A DNA stretch of 13,181 bases from the NCBI GenBank assembly GCA_025455125.1, contig JALONE010000006.1, forward strand, positions 1 through 13,181, in the 5' to 3' direction. Under the pieces are notes generated by a model that was not told the origin of the DNA, did no database searches, and worked only from the letters and a program-made list of their open reading frames with translations. The stretch is from Bacteroidota bacterium. Lineage in GTDB: Bacteria; Bacteroidota; Ignavibacteria; UBA10030. Below, one piece after another: positions 1 to 7,516 of this stretch. A program made the position numbers and the translations under genes. The number at the start of each line of letters is the position of its first letter. Position 1 is the stretch's first letter.

Positions 1-1105
1 CAATGCTGAATTTCCACGACCCGAATGTGTAGGAGAATCGGGCATTCGTCTCGCGCTCTTTGTTGAAGCCCCACGGCATTTGGCTGAGCGTATTCTCAAT
101 GCGACCGGATACGAAGAACTTCAGATCAGGAACGATCGGCATCGGACCACTCAGGTTCATCGACAACTGTCCGAGAAAATCGATGTCGGGGAACAGGTCC
201 CGCGTCTCACCCATGGATTGCGGCTCGTAGGCCGATGGAATATCGAGGATGATGTTCCCTTTGTCGTCGATCCGCGGCCTGCGGACGCCATTGGCATCGA
301 TGCCCATATAGTCATTCGCGAGGGCATCGGCCATGTGGTACGGCGATTCATTCAGCTGGGCGGACTCGAACTCGACTCGGCCGTTGTAGCTTGCGCCACC
401 TTCTTTTGTCACGATGTTCACGACGCCGGAAAGCGCTTGGCCGTACTCCGCGCTGAATCCGCCGGTGAGCACTTGGAGTTCCTGGATCGCATATTTGTCC
501 AACTGCGACCCCATGGTTCCGCTCAGCGGATCGCGCATCGGAACTCCGTCGATCATGTACACCACTTCGCCGCTCCGGCCTCCGCGTGCGTGCAGCTCTC
601 CGCTTGCGTCGGTCACGAAGCCGGCTTGCAGTCCGACGACCTGTTGAAAGCTCACGACCGGAAGGTTGGAGAATGTCTCAGCCGAAACGATGGACATCTT
701 CGACGTTTCATCCTTGTTGATCATCGGGCGTTCCGCCGTGACGACCACTTCCTGCCCGAGCGCCACCGTCGACTCGGTCATGTCGAGTTGGACGTTCGTG
801 GTCAGGTCCGCCCGCACGATCACCTCGGTCACGAGCTGCGTCGCGTATCCCAGCAGCGTCGCGCGTACGCGGTATGTTCCCGGAGGGACATTGATAATGA
901 CGATGCGACCTTCGACATCGGTCGCTCCCCCGATCGACGTCCCCTCGAGCATAACGTTCACCATCGCGAGCGGTTCGCCGGTCTTCTTGTCGACGGCCTT
1001 CCCGACGATCTTGCCGGTCGTTCCGCCGAACGCTGCCGCGACGAGCAGCAGCGCCAGTGCCGCAACGATCCAGCGAGAGAAGAGAATGCGAAGTGGGTGT
1101 CTCAT
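1..1105 (-). CDS. TonB-dependent receptor, N-terminal part (gene runs off the window at base 1)
   Basis: The minus frame is open from an ATG at 1105 to the window edge (368 codons), so the C-terminal barrel is missing. What is seen: a signal peptide at residues 1-27 (hydrophobic AALALLLVAAAFG); a carboxypeptidase-regulatory-like beta-sandwich at about 30-110 (GKIVGKAVDKKTGEPL, DVEGRIVIINVPPGTYRVRA, LLGYATQ); then a plug domain at about 115-240 with VVVTAERP, ARGGRSGEVVYMIDGVPMRD, AIQELQVLTGGFSAEYGQA and SGVVNIVTKEGG. These are hallmarks of SusC/TonB-receptor-type outer-membrane transporters, which import substrates using energy from TonB-ExbBD. The substrate cannot be told from this fragment, and no SusD-like partner is in view. 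AGGAAG lies 6 bases upstream of the ATG and supports this start. A strong hairpin (1144-1190) separates it from the gene before, so it is probably its own transcription unit. Confidence 0.93.
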   Translation of the reverse strand, partial: MRHPLRILFSRWIVAALALLLVAAAFGGTTGKIVGKAVDKKTGEPLAMVNVMLEGTSIGGATDVEGRIVIINVPPGTYRVRATLLGYATQLVTEVIVRADLTTNVQLDMTESTVALGQEVVVTAERPMINKDETSKMSIVSAETFSNLPVVSFQQVVGLQAGFVTDASGELHARGGRSGEVVYMIDGVPMRDPLSGTMGSQLDKYAIQELQVLTGGFSAEYGQALSGVVNIVTKEGGASYNGRVEFESAQLNESPYHMADALANDYMGIDANGVRRPRIDDKGNIILDIPSAYEPQSMGETRDLFPDIDFLGQLSMNLSGPMPIVPDLKFFVSGRIENTLSQMPWGFNKERETNARFSYTFGSWKFSI

Positions 1106-1143
1106 GAGATCTTCCTGCAGGATAGGTGAGGAACAGAACAACA

Positions 1144-1190
1144 TCAGACCGACCGCCGGAAGATGGTTCACATCCCGGCGGACGGCCTGA
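1144..1190 (-). terminator. Long hairpin with a U-rich tail: probable intrinsic terminator after the T9SS cargo gene
   Basis: Read on the minus strand, 22 bases after the TAA at 1213-1215, an inverted repeat forms a stem of 8 bp (one G-U), a T-T mismatch, 7 bp (CCGCCGG / CCGGCGG), a two-base TT bulge, 4 bp (GATG/CATC), and a loop TGAAC. The downstream bases TGTTGTTCTGTTCC are U-rich but not a pure U run. The other strand has no U tract after the stem, so it should act only in the minus direction. It most likely ends the gene at 1213-2268 and isolates the TonB receptor gene. Confidence 0.7.
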
Positions 1191-1212
1191 GCGGAAGAAA
1201 TTCAGGTTTGGA

Positions 1213-2268
1213 TTACTTGACCAGCGCCATGCGGCGGGTCAGCGTTTCGTTCCCCGCGCGGACGGTGTAGAAGTACAGGCCGCTCGGATTATCCATCGCA
1301 TTCCACTTCGTCCGATACGATCCCGGGTTCAGTGTGTGGTCAACGAGGGTCGCGACTTCTCGACCGAGCATGTCATGCACTTTGACCGTGACGAGCTGCG
1401 TCGAGGCAACGGCGAACTCAATGGTCGTTGACGGATTGAACGGATTGGGAAAGTTCTGCGCCAACTGCAAGCTTTGGGGGACCGCATTGTTCATGGTCTC
1501 GACGTGCGAGGAGCCACCGGAAGGAACGACGTCTGCCCATGATGTGCCGAGGCGAAGCTCGTCCGCCTCAAGAAACGGCGTCTTCGTCGTCGCATCCTGT
1601 CGGAAGAAGAACCTTACGACACTTGTGAGATCCGCCTCGGTTGAGGTCGTCGAGGTCAACGTAGGAGTTGGCTCTGCACCGCCGAATGAAGAAGGAGCAG
1701 GATTAATCCAGAGCTTTCCGGAATCGTTGAGGGCTCCACCAACGAACGTATATGCTCCGACAATCAAGTAAGTCTCTCCGACGAGGTATCCGGATGACCA
1801 AGTCTGCGTTCCCGCTGTAAGGCGAGTGCTGACGCCAATATCGAAGCCGGTCCCATTCAACCTTGTCCATATTGGCGCTCCCGTTGTAGTACTGGTTGAT
1901 GACTGGTAGAACGCGGCAAAATATCCGCTGTCGAGGGAGCCAAGTGAGGTGACGCGCATCAAGAACGAGTAATACATCGATCCTGAGAAAGTCGAGTCAA
2001 ATCGCATTATGAGATCTTTTCCCGCGCCATCGAAGGCGATCTTGTTCCCCGTAGAAGCTGCATAACCTGGATACGTCAGACTCCCCGCATAGACAAATAT
2101 CGTATCCCCATTATTGATTGCCTCCCAACCAGCTTGGTCACCGAGGATTGCCTGGTCGGGGTAGTCGAAGCCTTCATAGTGAGGCAGCGATACACCTTGT
2201 GCGATTGCTAGTGTGCCAATCAGAAGCAAAGCCCCTGCGACAGAGAAACACCGTACCATATTCCTCAT
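1213..2268 (-). CDS. Secreted T9SS cargo: jelly-roll-like domain plus type A C-terminal sorting domain
   Basis: 351 residues. A signal peptide covers residues 1-24 (hydrophobic VAGALLLIGTLAIAQ, cleavage after AQ/AQG). Residues about 30-250 form one beta-rich domain that begins YEGFDYPDQAILGDQAGWE and ends ELRLGTSWADVVP. This layout is typical of LamG/concanavalin-like jelly-roll domains in secreted proteins, but no catalytic residues can be named. Residues 268-351 are a textbook T9SS type A sorting domain: LAQNFPNPFNPSTTIEF, VKVHDMLGREVATLVD, SGLYFYTVRAGN, and a final RRMALVK. The protein should cross the outer membrane through T9SS, be trimmed at the CTD, and be released or anchored. The ATG at 2268 is preferred to an in-frame ATG at 2337 because GAGAGG sits 6 bases upstream and the signal peptide starts directly there. 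Its GC content looks lower than the operon next door. Ligand or substrate unknown. Confidence 0.9.
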   Translation of the reverse strand: MRNMVRCFSVAGALLLIGTLAIAQGVSLPHYEGFDYPDQAILGDQAGWEAINNGDTIFVYAGSLTYPGYAASTGNKIAFDGAGKDLIMRFDSTFSGSMYYSFLMRVTSLGSLDSGYFAAFYQSSTSTTTGAPIWTRLNGTGFDIGVSTRLTAGTQTWSSGYLVGETYLIVGAYTFVGGALNDSGKLWINPAPSSFGGAEPTPTLTSTTSTEADLTSVVRFFFRQDATTKTPFLEADELRLGTSWADVVPSGGSSHVETMNNAVPQSLQLAQNFPNPFNPSTTIEFAVASTQLVTVKVHDMLGREVATLVDHTLNPGSYRTKWNAMDNPSGLYFYTVRAGNETLTRRMALVK

Positions 2269-2504
2269 GATAACCTCTCTTTGGATGAAAATGGTTGTGT
2301 TGTGAATGGGTCGATGTAGGCAGCCAGGGAGAACCAAGAAACATGCCCTGCAATTTCGCCGAAATCCGGCAGAAATCGATTAGAGCGGAATCGAATCGGG
2401 CTGTTCTCGCCCGCCAGTCGGGAAAATCGGTCTCAGTCTTTCGGGTGCGCCTGCGGCAAGCGTACGGATATTCCTTGAACTTCGCAAGTCCTCCAGGGAC
2501 TTCT
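2269..2504. other. Intergenic region between the four-gene operon and the T9SS cargo gene
   Basis: 236 bases without a gene. On the minus strand it holds, in order, a small perfect hairpin just after the acetyltransferase stop codon (2486-2502), a second imperfect hairpin (2354-2375: TTTC, bulged T, GCCG, loop GATTT, CGGC, GAAA), and the ribosome binding site of the cargo gene. No convincing -35/-10 pair was found, although a promoter for the cargo gene is expected here. Short open frames crossing this stretch in both directions have no supported start and look accidental. Confidence 0.5.
2486..2502 (-). terminator. Short hairpin directly after the operon's last stop codon (weak terminator candidate)
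   Basis: AAGTCC, a five-base loop CTGGA and GGACTT form a perfect 6-bp stem, starting two bases after the TGA at 2505-2507. It is not followed by a U tract, so intrinsic termination is doubtful. It may instead stabilise the 3' end of the operon mRNA. Confidence 0.3.
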
Positions 2505-3629
2505 TCAGGCGATTTCTTTGCGGTAGCACCGCCGCCGCTTGTGCTGGCGATGCTCATAGAACCGCCATTGTGCCTGAACTTTGGCGTTTTCCTCAAGTTC
2601 CCGGTTCGTCTCCACCTTGTCCACTCCCCTGCGGACGAATGTCTTATGCATTTCGTGGATGAGGATGGCGTTGATCCCTTTGTTCTGCGCCTCCGGACGA
2701 ACCGCCGTCAGATAAAGATCGGCGTTCCGCTCATACTTCATCGCCCACAAGACATGAAGGAAGCCGAACGGGAATAGGCGGCCCTTGTTCTTCTGGAACG
2801 CGCGGGAGAGCGACGGCATTGCGATGCCAAAGGCCACGACGCGGTTCGATTCGTCCAGCACGACCGGAACGAAGTCAGGAAGGATGTATCCGAAGTACTG
2901 CTCCACGTATTTGTCGATCTGCTTGTCGGACAACTCGACAAATCCGTATAATTCCCTGAATCCGTCGTTCAACACTTGGAAGATCTCGCGGGCATACGGC
3001 AGGAGATCCTTCCGCTGACGCGCTTGCAGCACGTGGAGACGATTTCGCTGCAATGCGATCTCCGAAAGCCGTGAGATCTTTTCCGGGATTTCCTTCTTCA
3101 TCGTGACCTGGAATTCGACCCAATCCGCGTCCTTCGAGAATCCTGCCCGCTCGATGTGTTCCCCGTAGTACGGAAAGTTGTAGATCGCACCCAATGTGCT
3201 CACTTCCTCAAATCCCTCGACCAGCGTTCCCTCCCCATCAAGATCGGTGAATCCCAGCGGTCCATGGAGGCTCGTCATCCCGCGCAATCGCGCCCACTCT
3301 TCGACCGTACGGAGCAGGAGAGTTGACACACCAGCATCGTCGATGAAATCGAACCAGCCGAAGCGGGCAGCCTTTGCATGCCATCGCTCGTTGTAGCGAT
3401 TGTTGATGATGCCGGCGATGCGCCCCACGATTCGGCGTCCATCAAGAGCGAGCCAATACTTCGCTTCGCAGAATTCGAACGCGGGATTCTTGGCTTCGCG
3501 TAAACCGTCGAGCTCGTCGCGCCGCGGAGGGGGAACCCAATACCGATTGTCCCGGTACAGGTCGTACTGGAACGCGACAAACCGCCGAAGATCATGAAGG
3601 GTGCGGACTTCGCCGATGGTTGGTTTCAT
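2505..3629 (-). CDS. GNAT-like N-acetyltransferase family protein, fourth gene of the operon
   Basis: 374 residues, no signal peptide, so cytoplasmic. It resembles a two-domain GNAT-like family common in Bacteroidota. Residues 1-60 carry the opening FVAFQYDLYRDNRYWVPPPRRDE; 58-80 give the first core strand pair (YWLALDGRRIVGRIAGIINNRYNE); 118-160 hold HGPLGFTDLDGEGTLVEGF and NFPYYGEHIERAGF; 255-272 a second core pair (VPVVLDESNRVVAFGIAMPS). Residues 305-327 (LYLTAVRPEAQNKGINAILI) look like the acetyl-CoA loop, with QNKGINA in place of the usual Q/RxxGxG/A. The basic tail HKRRRCYRKEI is typical of the family as I recall it. The start at 3629 lies 5 bases after the preceding stop codon and has no visible Shine-Dalgarno, which suggests translational coupling. 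An in-frame extension to 3815 would overlap the barrel gene and reads as non-homologous. The acceptor substrate is unknown; a cell-envelope molecule is a guess from context only. Confidence 0.85.
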   Translation of the reverse strand: MKPTIGEVRTLHDLRRFVAFQYDLYRDNRYWVPPPRRDELDGLREAKNPAFEFCEAKYWLALDGRRIVGRIAGIINNRYNERWHAKAARFGWFDFIDDAGVSTLLLRTVEEWARLRGMTSLHGPLGFTDLDGEGTLVEGFEEVSTLGAIYNFPYYGEHIERAGFSKDADWVEFQVTMKKEIPEKISRLSEIALQRNRLHVLQARQRKDLLPYAREIFQVLNDGFRELYGFVELSDKQIDKYVEQYFGYILPDFVPVVLDESNRVVAFGIAMPSLSRAFQKNKGRLFPFGFLHVLWAMKYERNADLYLTAVRPEAQNKGINAILIHEMHKTFVRRGVDKVETNRELEENAKVQAQWRFYEHRQHKRRRCYRKEIA

Positions 3630-3634
3630 GGATG

Positions 3635-5332
3635 CTAGAGACGCTGCGTCAATGTGAGATAAGCGGTCCGTTCCGTGAAGTGCCCGTAGAGCATCGACGG
3701 CGATGAGTACCGGGTCCACAACACCGCGGCATTCACTGAAAAACTCTGAGTCACCGACCAGGTCGACGACAGCCGGAATCGAAGCGAGTTCGCCTGTTGA
3801 TTGTCGAACGACCACATGACGGAGGCACGCGAGGTCAATGCGTTCGCCAACGTCCGGTGCTGCGCCGTCAGCATCGTGGACCAGTTCGTGGTCTTGCGGT
3901 CGATGGAAGCGCTCATGTTGACCGACGGGAGCAACAGGATGTCCTCGGTCGCTGCGATGGTCCCGCCGACTCCGACCGCGTGGTTGACCGCGCGAACATC
4001 AGGTCTCACAGGAAGGTCATACAGCGAACCCGAATAGGTGTAGTCGAAATTCACGGATCGGAGCGTCGACTGCCGGCTGAAGGAGTACTGCTGGCTCGTC
4101 CCGATCACTACCGTGGAAAACCCGTACCGCGCGGAATCGCCGGGGGCGTTGTTGTCCATCGACGAGTAGACAACGCGGAACGACGTCCCCCATTCACCGA
4201 CCGGCCGCAGGGTGACCATCGCCGTGGCCGTCTGCCGCACCGTCGTGTTCCTCTTCTGTCCCAACAGATTGTCGTTCTGACGGGTCCAGCTCACCATGAT
4301 CGTCCCCGTGGGGATGCGCACCATCGGGGAGATGAGAAATTCCTGCTGATCGTTCGTCAGCCAGCCCACACCGAGCGACGTGTATCCCGGAGCGATATAC
4401 TTGTACCCGGTCCGCACACTGACCGGCGAGAAGCTGAGCATCATGTCGCTGGCGACCATAAAATCCGCGTTCGAGCTGAGGCGCGGCTTGAAGATCCCCC
4501 GCACGAATTCCGGCACGCTCCCCGTGGTGTCCTCCTCAAGGCGCATGTCGCGCGTGTAGAGGCTTCCGTTCGCCTCGACATTCCATGTGACGGCACGGTC
4601 GAAGAGGACCGTCCGCGATCGGATGCCGGCAACAAGGTTCTCCTGCGGCGTCGTCGCATACGGATTCTGGTACGTCATATCGAGAGAATCGTTCTCGAAC
4701 GCGGACACGGAAGGATTCGGATCAGCGAGAGAGGCAGGATCATCGCGCACGCGAAGGACTTGCACATCAAAAAACGACGCGTACTCGTCCCCGACGCCGA
4801 TGCTCGCTCCCATCACATACCGCTTGTAGGAACCGCTCTCCGACCCACCGTATACTGCCCGGCGTGCTTGTCCTCCCAGCAGACTGAACCGAAGAAGTCC
4901 CGGATTGATGATCACGCCGCCACCGCGCAACGGGATCCCGCTGAGTGTGTACGGAGAGATCTCATCGCTGAAATCACCGATATGCGCCCGTCCCCATCGC
5001 CACGAGGGATGGAGGCCGATCTGATTGATGTCCTGGCGCGCAGAGTTCCCTTCGGTCGACAAGAGGAGATCCGCGCTGAGTGTGACCGCATCGAAGACCG
5101 TGAGCGTGGGACGAAAGAACAACCTCGCCGTCGACGGATCACGCCGCCGGGGGGCTCCGGTAATCCCGTTAACCTCTCCGTACGCCGTCAATTCGCCCGA
5201 GAATCTGAATGCTTGGTCAAGAAATCCCGACGCACGATCGCTGGAGTCGGGTACCTGGGCGATCGCCCGTTCGTGCGCCCACGCGAGCAAGAAGATGCAC
5301 GTGCAGACGAGGAATCGTCCGTTGGTGGTCAT
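3635..5332 (-). CDS. Predicted outer-membrane beta-barrel protein, third gene of the operon
   Basis: 565 residues. A signal peptide covers about 1-26 (FLVCTCIFLLAWAH...AIAQ). The rest is made of alternating polar/apolar strands with short turns, typical of a large outer-membrane barrel: RLFFRPTLTVFDAVTLSADLLLS, ASFFDVQVLRVRDD, TRTVLF-type and TIMVSWTRQNDN segments, and a final ERTAYLTLTQRL. Residues about 107-160 contain WRWGRAHIGDFSDEISPYTLSGIPLRGGGV, a pattern I associate with uncharacterised barrels of this bacterial group. The last residue is Leu rather than the usual aromatic Phe, although the penultimate strand alternates as expected. GGAGGG four bases before the ATG supports the start. 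It lies 27 bases after the FN3 gene and 5 bases before the acetyltransferase gene, inside one operon. It could be a porin, a translocon-like anchor for the two upstream products, or an adhesin receptor. Nothing in the sequence decides between these. Confidence 0.8.
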   Translation of the reverse strand: MTTNGRFLVCTCIFLLAWAHERAIAQVPDSSDRASGFLDQAFRFSGELTAYGEVNGITGAPRRRDPSTARLFFRPTLTVFDAVTLSADLLLSTEGNSARQDINQIGLHPSWRWGRAHIGDFSDEISPYTLSGIPLRGGGVIINPGLLRFSLLGGQARRAVYGGSESGSYKRYVMGASIGVGDEYASFFDVQVLRVRDDPASLADPNPSVSAFENDSLDMTYQNPYATTPQENLVAGIRSRTVLFDRAVTWNVEANGSLYTRDMRLEEDTTGSVPEFVRGIFKPRLSSNADFMVASDMMLSFSPVSVRTGYKYIAPGYTSLGVGWLTNDQQEFLISPMVRIPTGTIMVSWTRQNDNLLGQKRNTTVRQTATAMVTLRPVGEWGTSFRVVYSSMDNNAPGDSARYGFSTVVIGTSQQYSFSRQSTLRSVNFDYTYSGSLYDLPVRPDVRAVNHAVGVGGTIAATEDILLLPSVNMSASIDRKTTNWSTMLTAQHRTLANALTSRASVMWSFDNQQANSLRFRLSSTWSVTQSFSVNAAVLWTRYSSPSMLYGHFTERTAYLTLTQRL

Positions 5333-5344
5333 TGATCCCTCCGT
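5333..5344 (-). promoter_or_regulatory. Strong ribosome binding site of the outer-membrane barrel gene
   Basis: The minus strand reads GGAGGGATCA directly before the ATG at 5332, the best Shine-Dalgarno match in the operon. It sits in the only real intercistronic gap (27 bases), so the barrel gene can be translated independently of the FN3 gene upstream, unlike the coupled genes on either side. Confidence 0.75.
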
Positions 5345-5359
5345 TCCTCGTTCAATGTC

Positions 5360-7516
5360 TCAGCGTTGTCCGGCGATCTGAACCGATACCGGACTGCTCA
5401 TCGGTGATTCGGCTCCGCCATGGGTCAGCGCTTGAATTCGATACCGATAGATCCCTTCCCCCACCAATTCAGGGTCCACATACGAGCGCACCGATCCCGC
5501 GACGGAACGCAACTGAACAAACGACGCGCCGCTCACCGAACGATAGATGACGAAATAGACGCGGTCAGTTTCCTGGGCATCATACGCCCATTCGATGCGG
5601 ACGCCCTTCACTTCCTGATCAAGGATGGCCTTCACATCACGGACCGGAGGACGAACACCCGAATCGTACGGCCGGGATTGTACGGGAAGCTCCGCCCACA
5701 CGCTCATTCCGTTCGAATCGACAGCCGCGATCTGGTATTCGTACGTCGTGTTCAGAACAACGGCTCGATCTGTGTATGAGTCGACCGAGCGGTTCAGCGT
5801 TGCCAGTGTGTCCCAGCGATCTGCGCCGACGGTCTTTCGAAAGAGGATCAACGAGCGGAGTTTGTCCCCGCTGTTCGTCGCCCACCGGAGGATCGTGGAG
5901 GACTCGGCTGCATTGACGTCTGTGAACACTGGCGCCGTTGGAAGCTGGATGGCTCGCCTGCTGAGCGCAATGAAGGGGGACATCTCGGAATGACCAAAGC
6001 GCGTGTTGACCGCGGCGATGCGGTAGTACACGTTGCGCGTCAAGGTGTTGACCGCGATGGAGTCGACGTACACCGTGTCCTTCCAGATCGCGCCAGTCAG
6101 CTGTGTGAATTCATGATCCGGCGCATTCGCGCGGAGGACGCGATAGCCGAGGATATTCCGCTCGCGGTTTCGATTCCACCGCAGCGTGACCCGACCGAGA
6201 CTGTCTACGGTTCCTCGCAATCCTTTCGGGATCGCCGGGGGAATCGTGTCGATCAACATGCCGTATAGAGGGAAAGACGGCGCCATGTTCCCCGCGGTGT
6301 CGAACGCAGCGACAACATAATACGGCTCATTCTCATTTGCCTTCTCGTCGGTGTATTCGCGCGCTGTTTTCGGGAGCAGTCGTCGCGTGATGCGTTTGAA
6401 GCTGCTGTCCGGAAATGCACTACGCGAGATCGCAAACCCCGCAAGGTCGCCCGGAGGGTCGACCATCTCCCACCGCATGCGGAGACTGGATTTGCCGACC
6501 TGCTCCGCGTTCATCACCAATGGCTGGGGCGGCGGCGTCATGTCCCGTCCCATCGCCTCCACCTCGGCCGCCTTCCCCAGTTCGCCGAAGGCATCGATGC
6601 CGCGGACCTGATACCGATAGCGCTTGTAGTTGATGATCGTCGAATCGATGAGAATGCCCAGGCCGGGAATGTCCCGGTTCGTCGGTACGACGATCGCGAT
6701 CGGCGTGGAGTTCAGCCGGTCGTACGTACGGCCCCGGTTCTCCGACCGATAGACATTGTACGCCGAATATTCTCCCTCGTCGCTCGGCTCCCACCGAAGT
6801 TGGATGCTTCCGTCACCTCCGACGGCGACGACATTCTTCGGAGGCGGTCCGACCGCCGGAGTCCTCGCGACGACGTCGACCGTGCCGGCATCGATACGAT
6901 ATGTTTGCGGACCCGCAAGGCTGATCGTGTAGGAATAACGAACTCCCGCCTTCACGCTTCGATCGACGAATCGCAATCCAAGGGCCGTCGCGACATCAGG
7001 ATCATTGTCCGCCGCGAAGAGGGCATACCCAAACAGATTCGTATTCCGTTCGATATTCGCACCGACAGTATCTTGTCCCGTCGTATCTCCGGCAAGCACG
7101 GTATCGCCGTATAACGCATACACGGCAATGCCGATGAATGTGTTCATCGAATCGGCATTCAGGAGATCCGTCCACGGCTCAACCTCCCATGGCATGACGG
7201 GCTGCTGCGTCAGCAGAACGGTTTGACCGCTTGGATCCTTCCGCTCGATGGAATATCCGAAGCGGTTGCCGATCCTCCAGCCGTGCGGCGTCGTGGGAGC
7301 CCAGCGAAGGACGATCGAGTCCTTTGAAGGACGTGCGAGCACCTTGAGCAAGGCGTAGCCCGGATCGGGTGGAATCTCGGTCCCCGTCTTCATCGCACTC
7401 GTATCCGATGATGACGATTCCGCGGCCGGAGGCGGGACAGGCGGATCTTGTGCCTGTGATCCGGCACTCAGGATACACAGGCTGATGATCGTGAATGCGA
7501 AGAGGATCGGCTTCAT
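5360..7516 (-). CDS. Secreted fibronectin type III repeat protein, second gene of the operon
   Basis: 718 residues. A signal peptide covers 1-23 (hydrophobic PILFAFTIISLCILSAGS, cleavage near QAQ). The Cys at 14 lacks a normal lipobox around it, so it is not clearly a lipoprotein. A Pro/Ser-rich stretch (24-50) leads into a long first module (52-200) with SKDSIVLRWAP, GWRIGNRFGYSIERKD and ATALGLRFVD...VRYSYTI. Five ordinary FN3 domains follow at about 222-325, 326-424, 425-521, 522-618 and 619-714. Each shows the strand-B motif LRWxx or IEWxx, a YNVYRS/YRVLRA/FVIYRS strand, and a closing YRYxVxAxDxxG strand. There is no T9SS sorting domain. Its ATG overlaps the upstream stop codon as ATGA (7513-7516) with only a weak ribosome binding site, so translation is probably coupled to the TANFOR gene. 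FN3 chains usually act as spacers or binding modules. I infer a periplasmic or surface partner of the TANFOR protein; it could also be a free secreted scaffold. Confidence 0.88.
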   Translation of the reverse strand: MKPILFAFTIISLCILSAGSQAQDPPVPPPAAESSSSDTSAMKTGTEIPPDPGYALLKVLARPSKDSIVLRWAPTTPHGWRIGNRFGYSIERKDPSGQTVLLTQQPVMPWEVEPWTDLLNADSMNTFIGIAVYALYGDTVLAGDTTGQDTVGANIERNTNLFGYALFAADNDPDVATALGLRFVDRSVKAGVRYSYTISLAGPQTYRIDAGTVDVVARTPAVGPPPKNVVAVGGDGSIQLRWEPSDEGEYSAYNVYRSENRGRTYDRLNSTPIAIVVPTNRDIPGLGILIDSTIINYKRYRYQVRGIDAFGELGKAAEVEAMGRDMTPPPQPLVMNAEQVGKSSLRMRWEMVDPPGDLAGFAISRSAFPDSSFKRITRRLLPKTAREYTDEKANENEPYYVVAAFDTAGNMAPSFPLYGMLIDTIPPAIPKGLRGTVDSLGRVTLRWNRNRERNILGYRVLRANAPDHEFTQLTGAIWKDTVYVDSIAVNTLTRNVYYRIAAVNTRFGHSEMSPFIALSRRAIQLPTAPVFTDVNAAESSTILRWATNSGDKLRSLILFRKTVGADRWDTLATLNRSVDSYTDRAVVLNTTYEYQIAAVDSNGMSVWAELPVQSRPYDSGVRPPVRDVKAILDQEVKGVRIEWAYDAQETDRVYFVIYRSVSGASFVQLRSVAGSVRSYVDPELVGEGIYRYRIQALTHGGAESPMSSPVSVQIAGQR

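Noticed and set aside
80..1129. Plus-strand open frame of 349 codons opposite the TonB receptor
   Set aside because: The minus frame reads an unmistakable regulatory domain and plug domain. The plus frame is the antisense shadow.
2354..2375. Second hairpin in the gap before the T9SS cargo gene
   Set aside because: 8 bp with a bulged base and no U tract after it; too weak to call a terminator or regulatory element.
2174..2596. Minus-strand frame linking the acetyltransferase end to the T9SS cargo start
   Set aside because: It overlaps both real genes in another frame, has no supported start, and its product (MRKTPKFRHNGG...) has no recognisable feature.
3630..3815. N-terminal extension of the acetyltransferase by 62 residues
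   Set aside because: It would lie within the barrel gene. The family-like sequence begins at MKPTIGEVRTLHD, which starts 5 bases after the barrel stop codon.
3797..5335. Plus-strand open frame of 512 codons opposite the outer-membrane barrel gene
   Set aside because: It mirrors the barrel gene almost end to end, is extremely rich in Arg, His and Asp, has no signal or known motif, and its ATG lacks a ribosome binding site. It is the usual shadow of a GC-rich gene.
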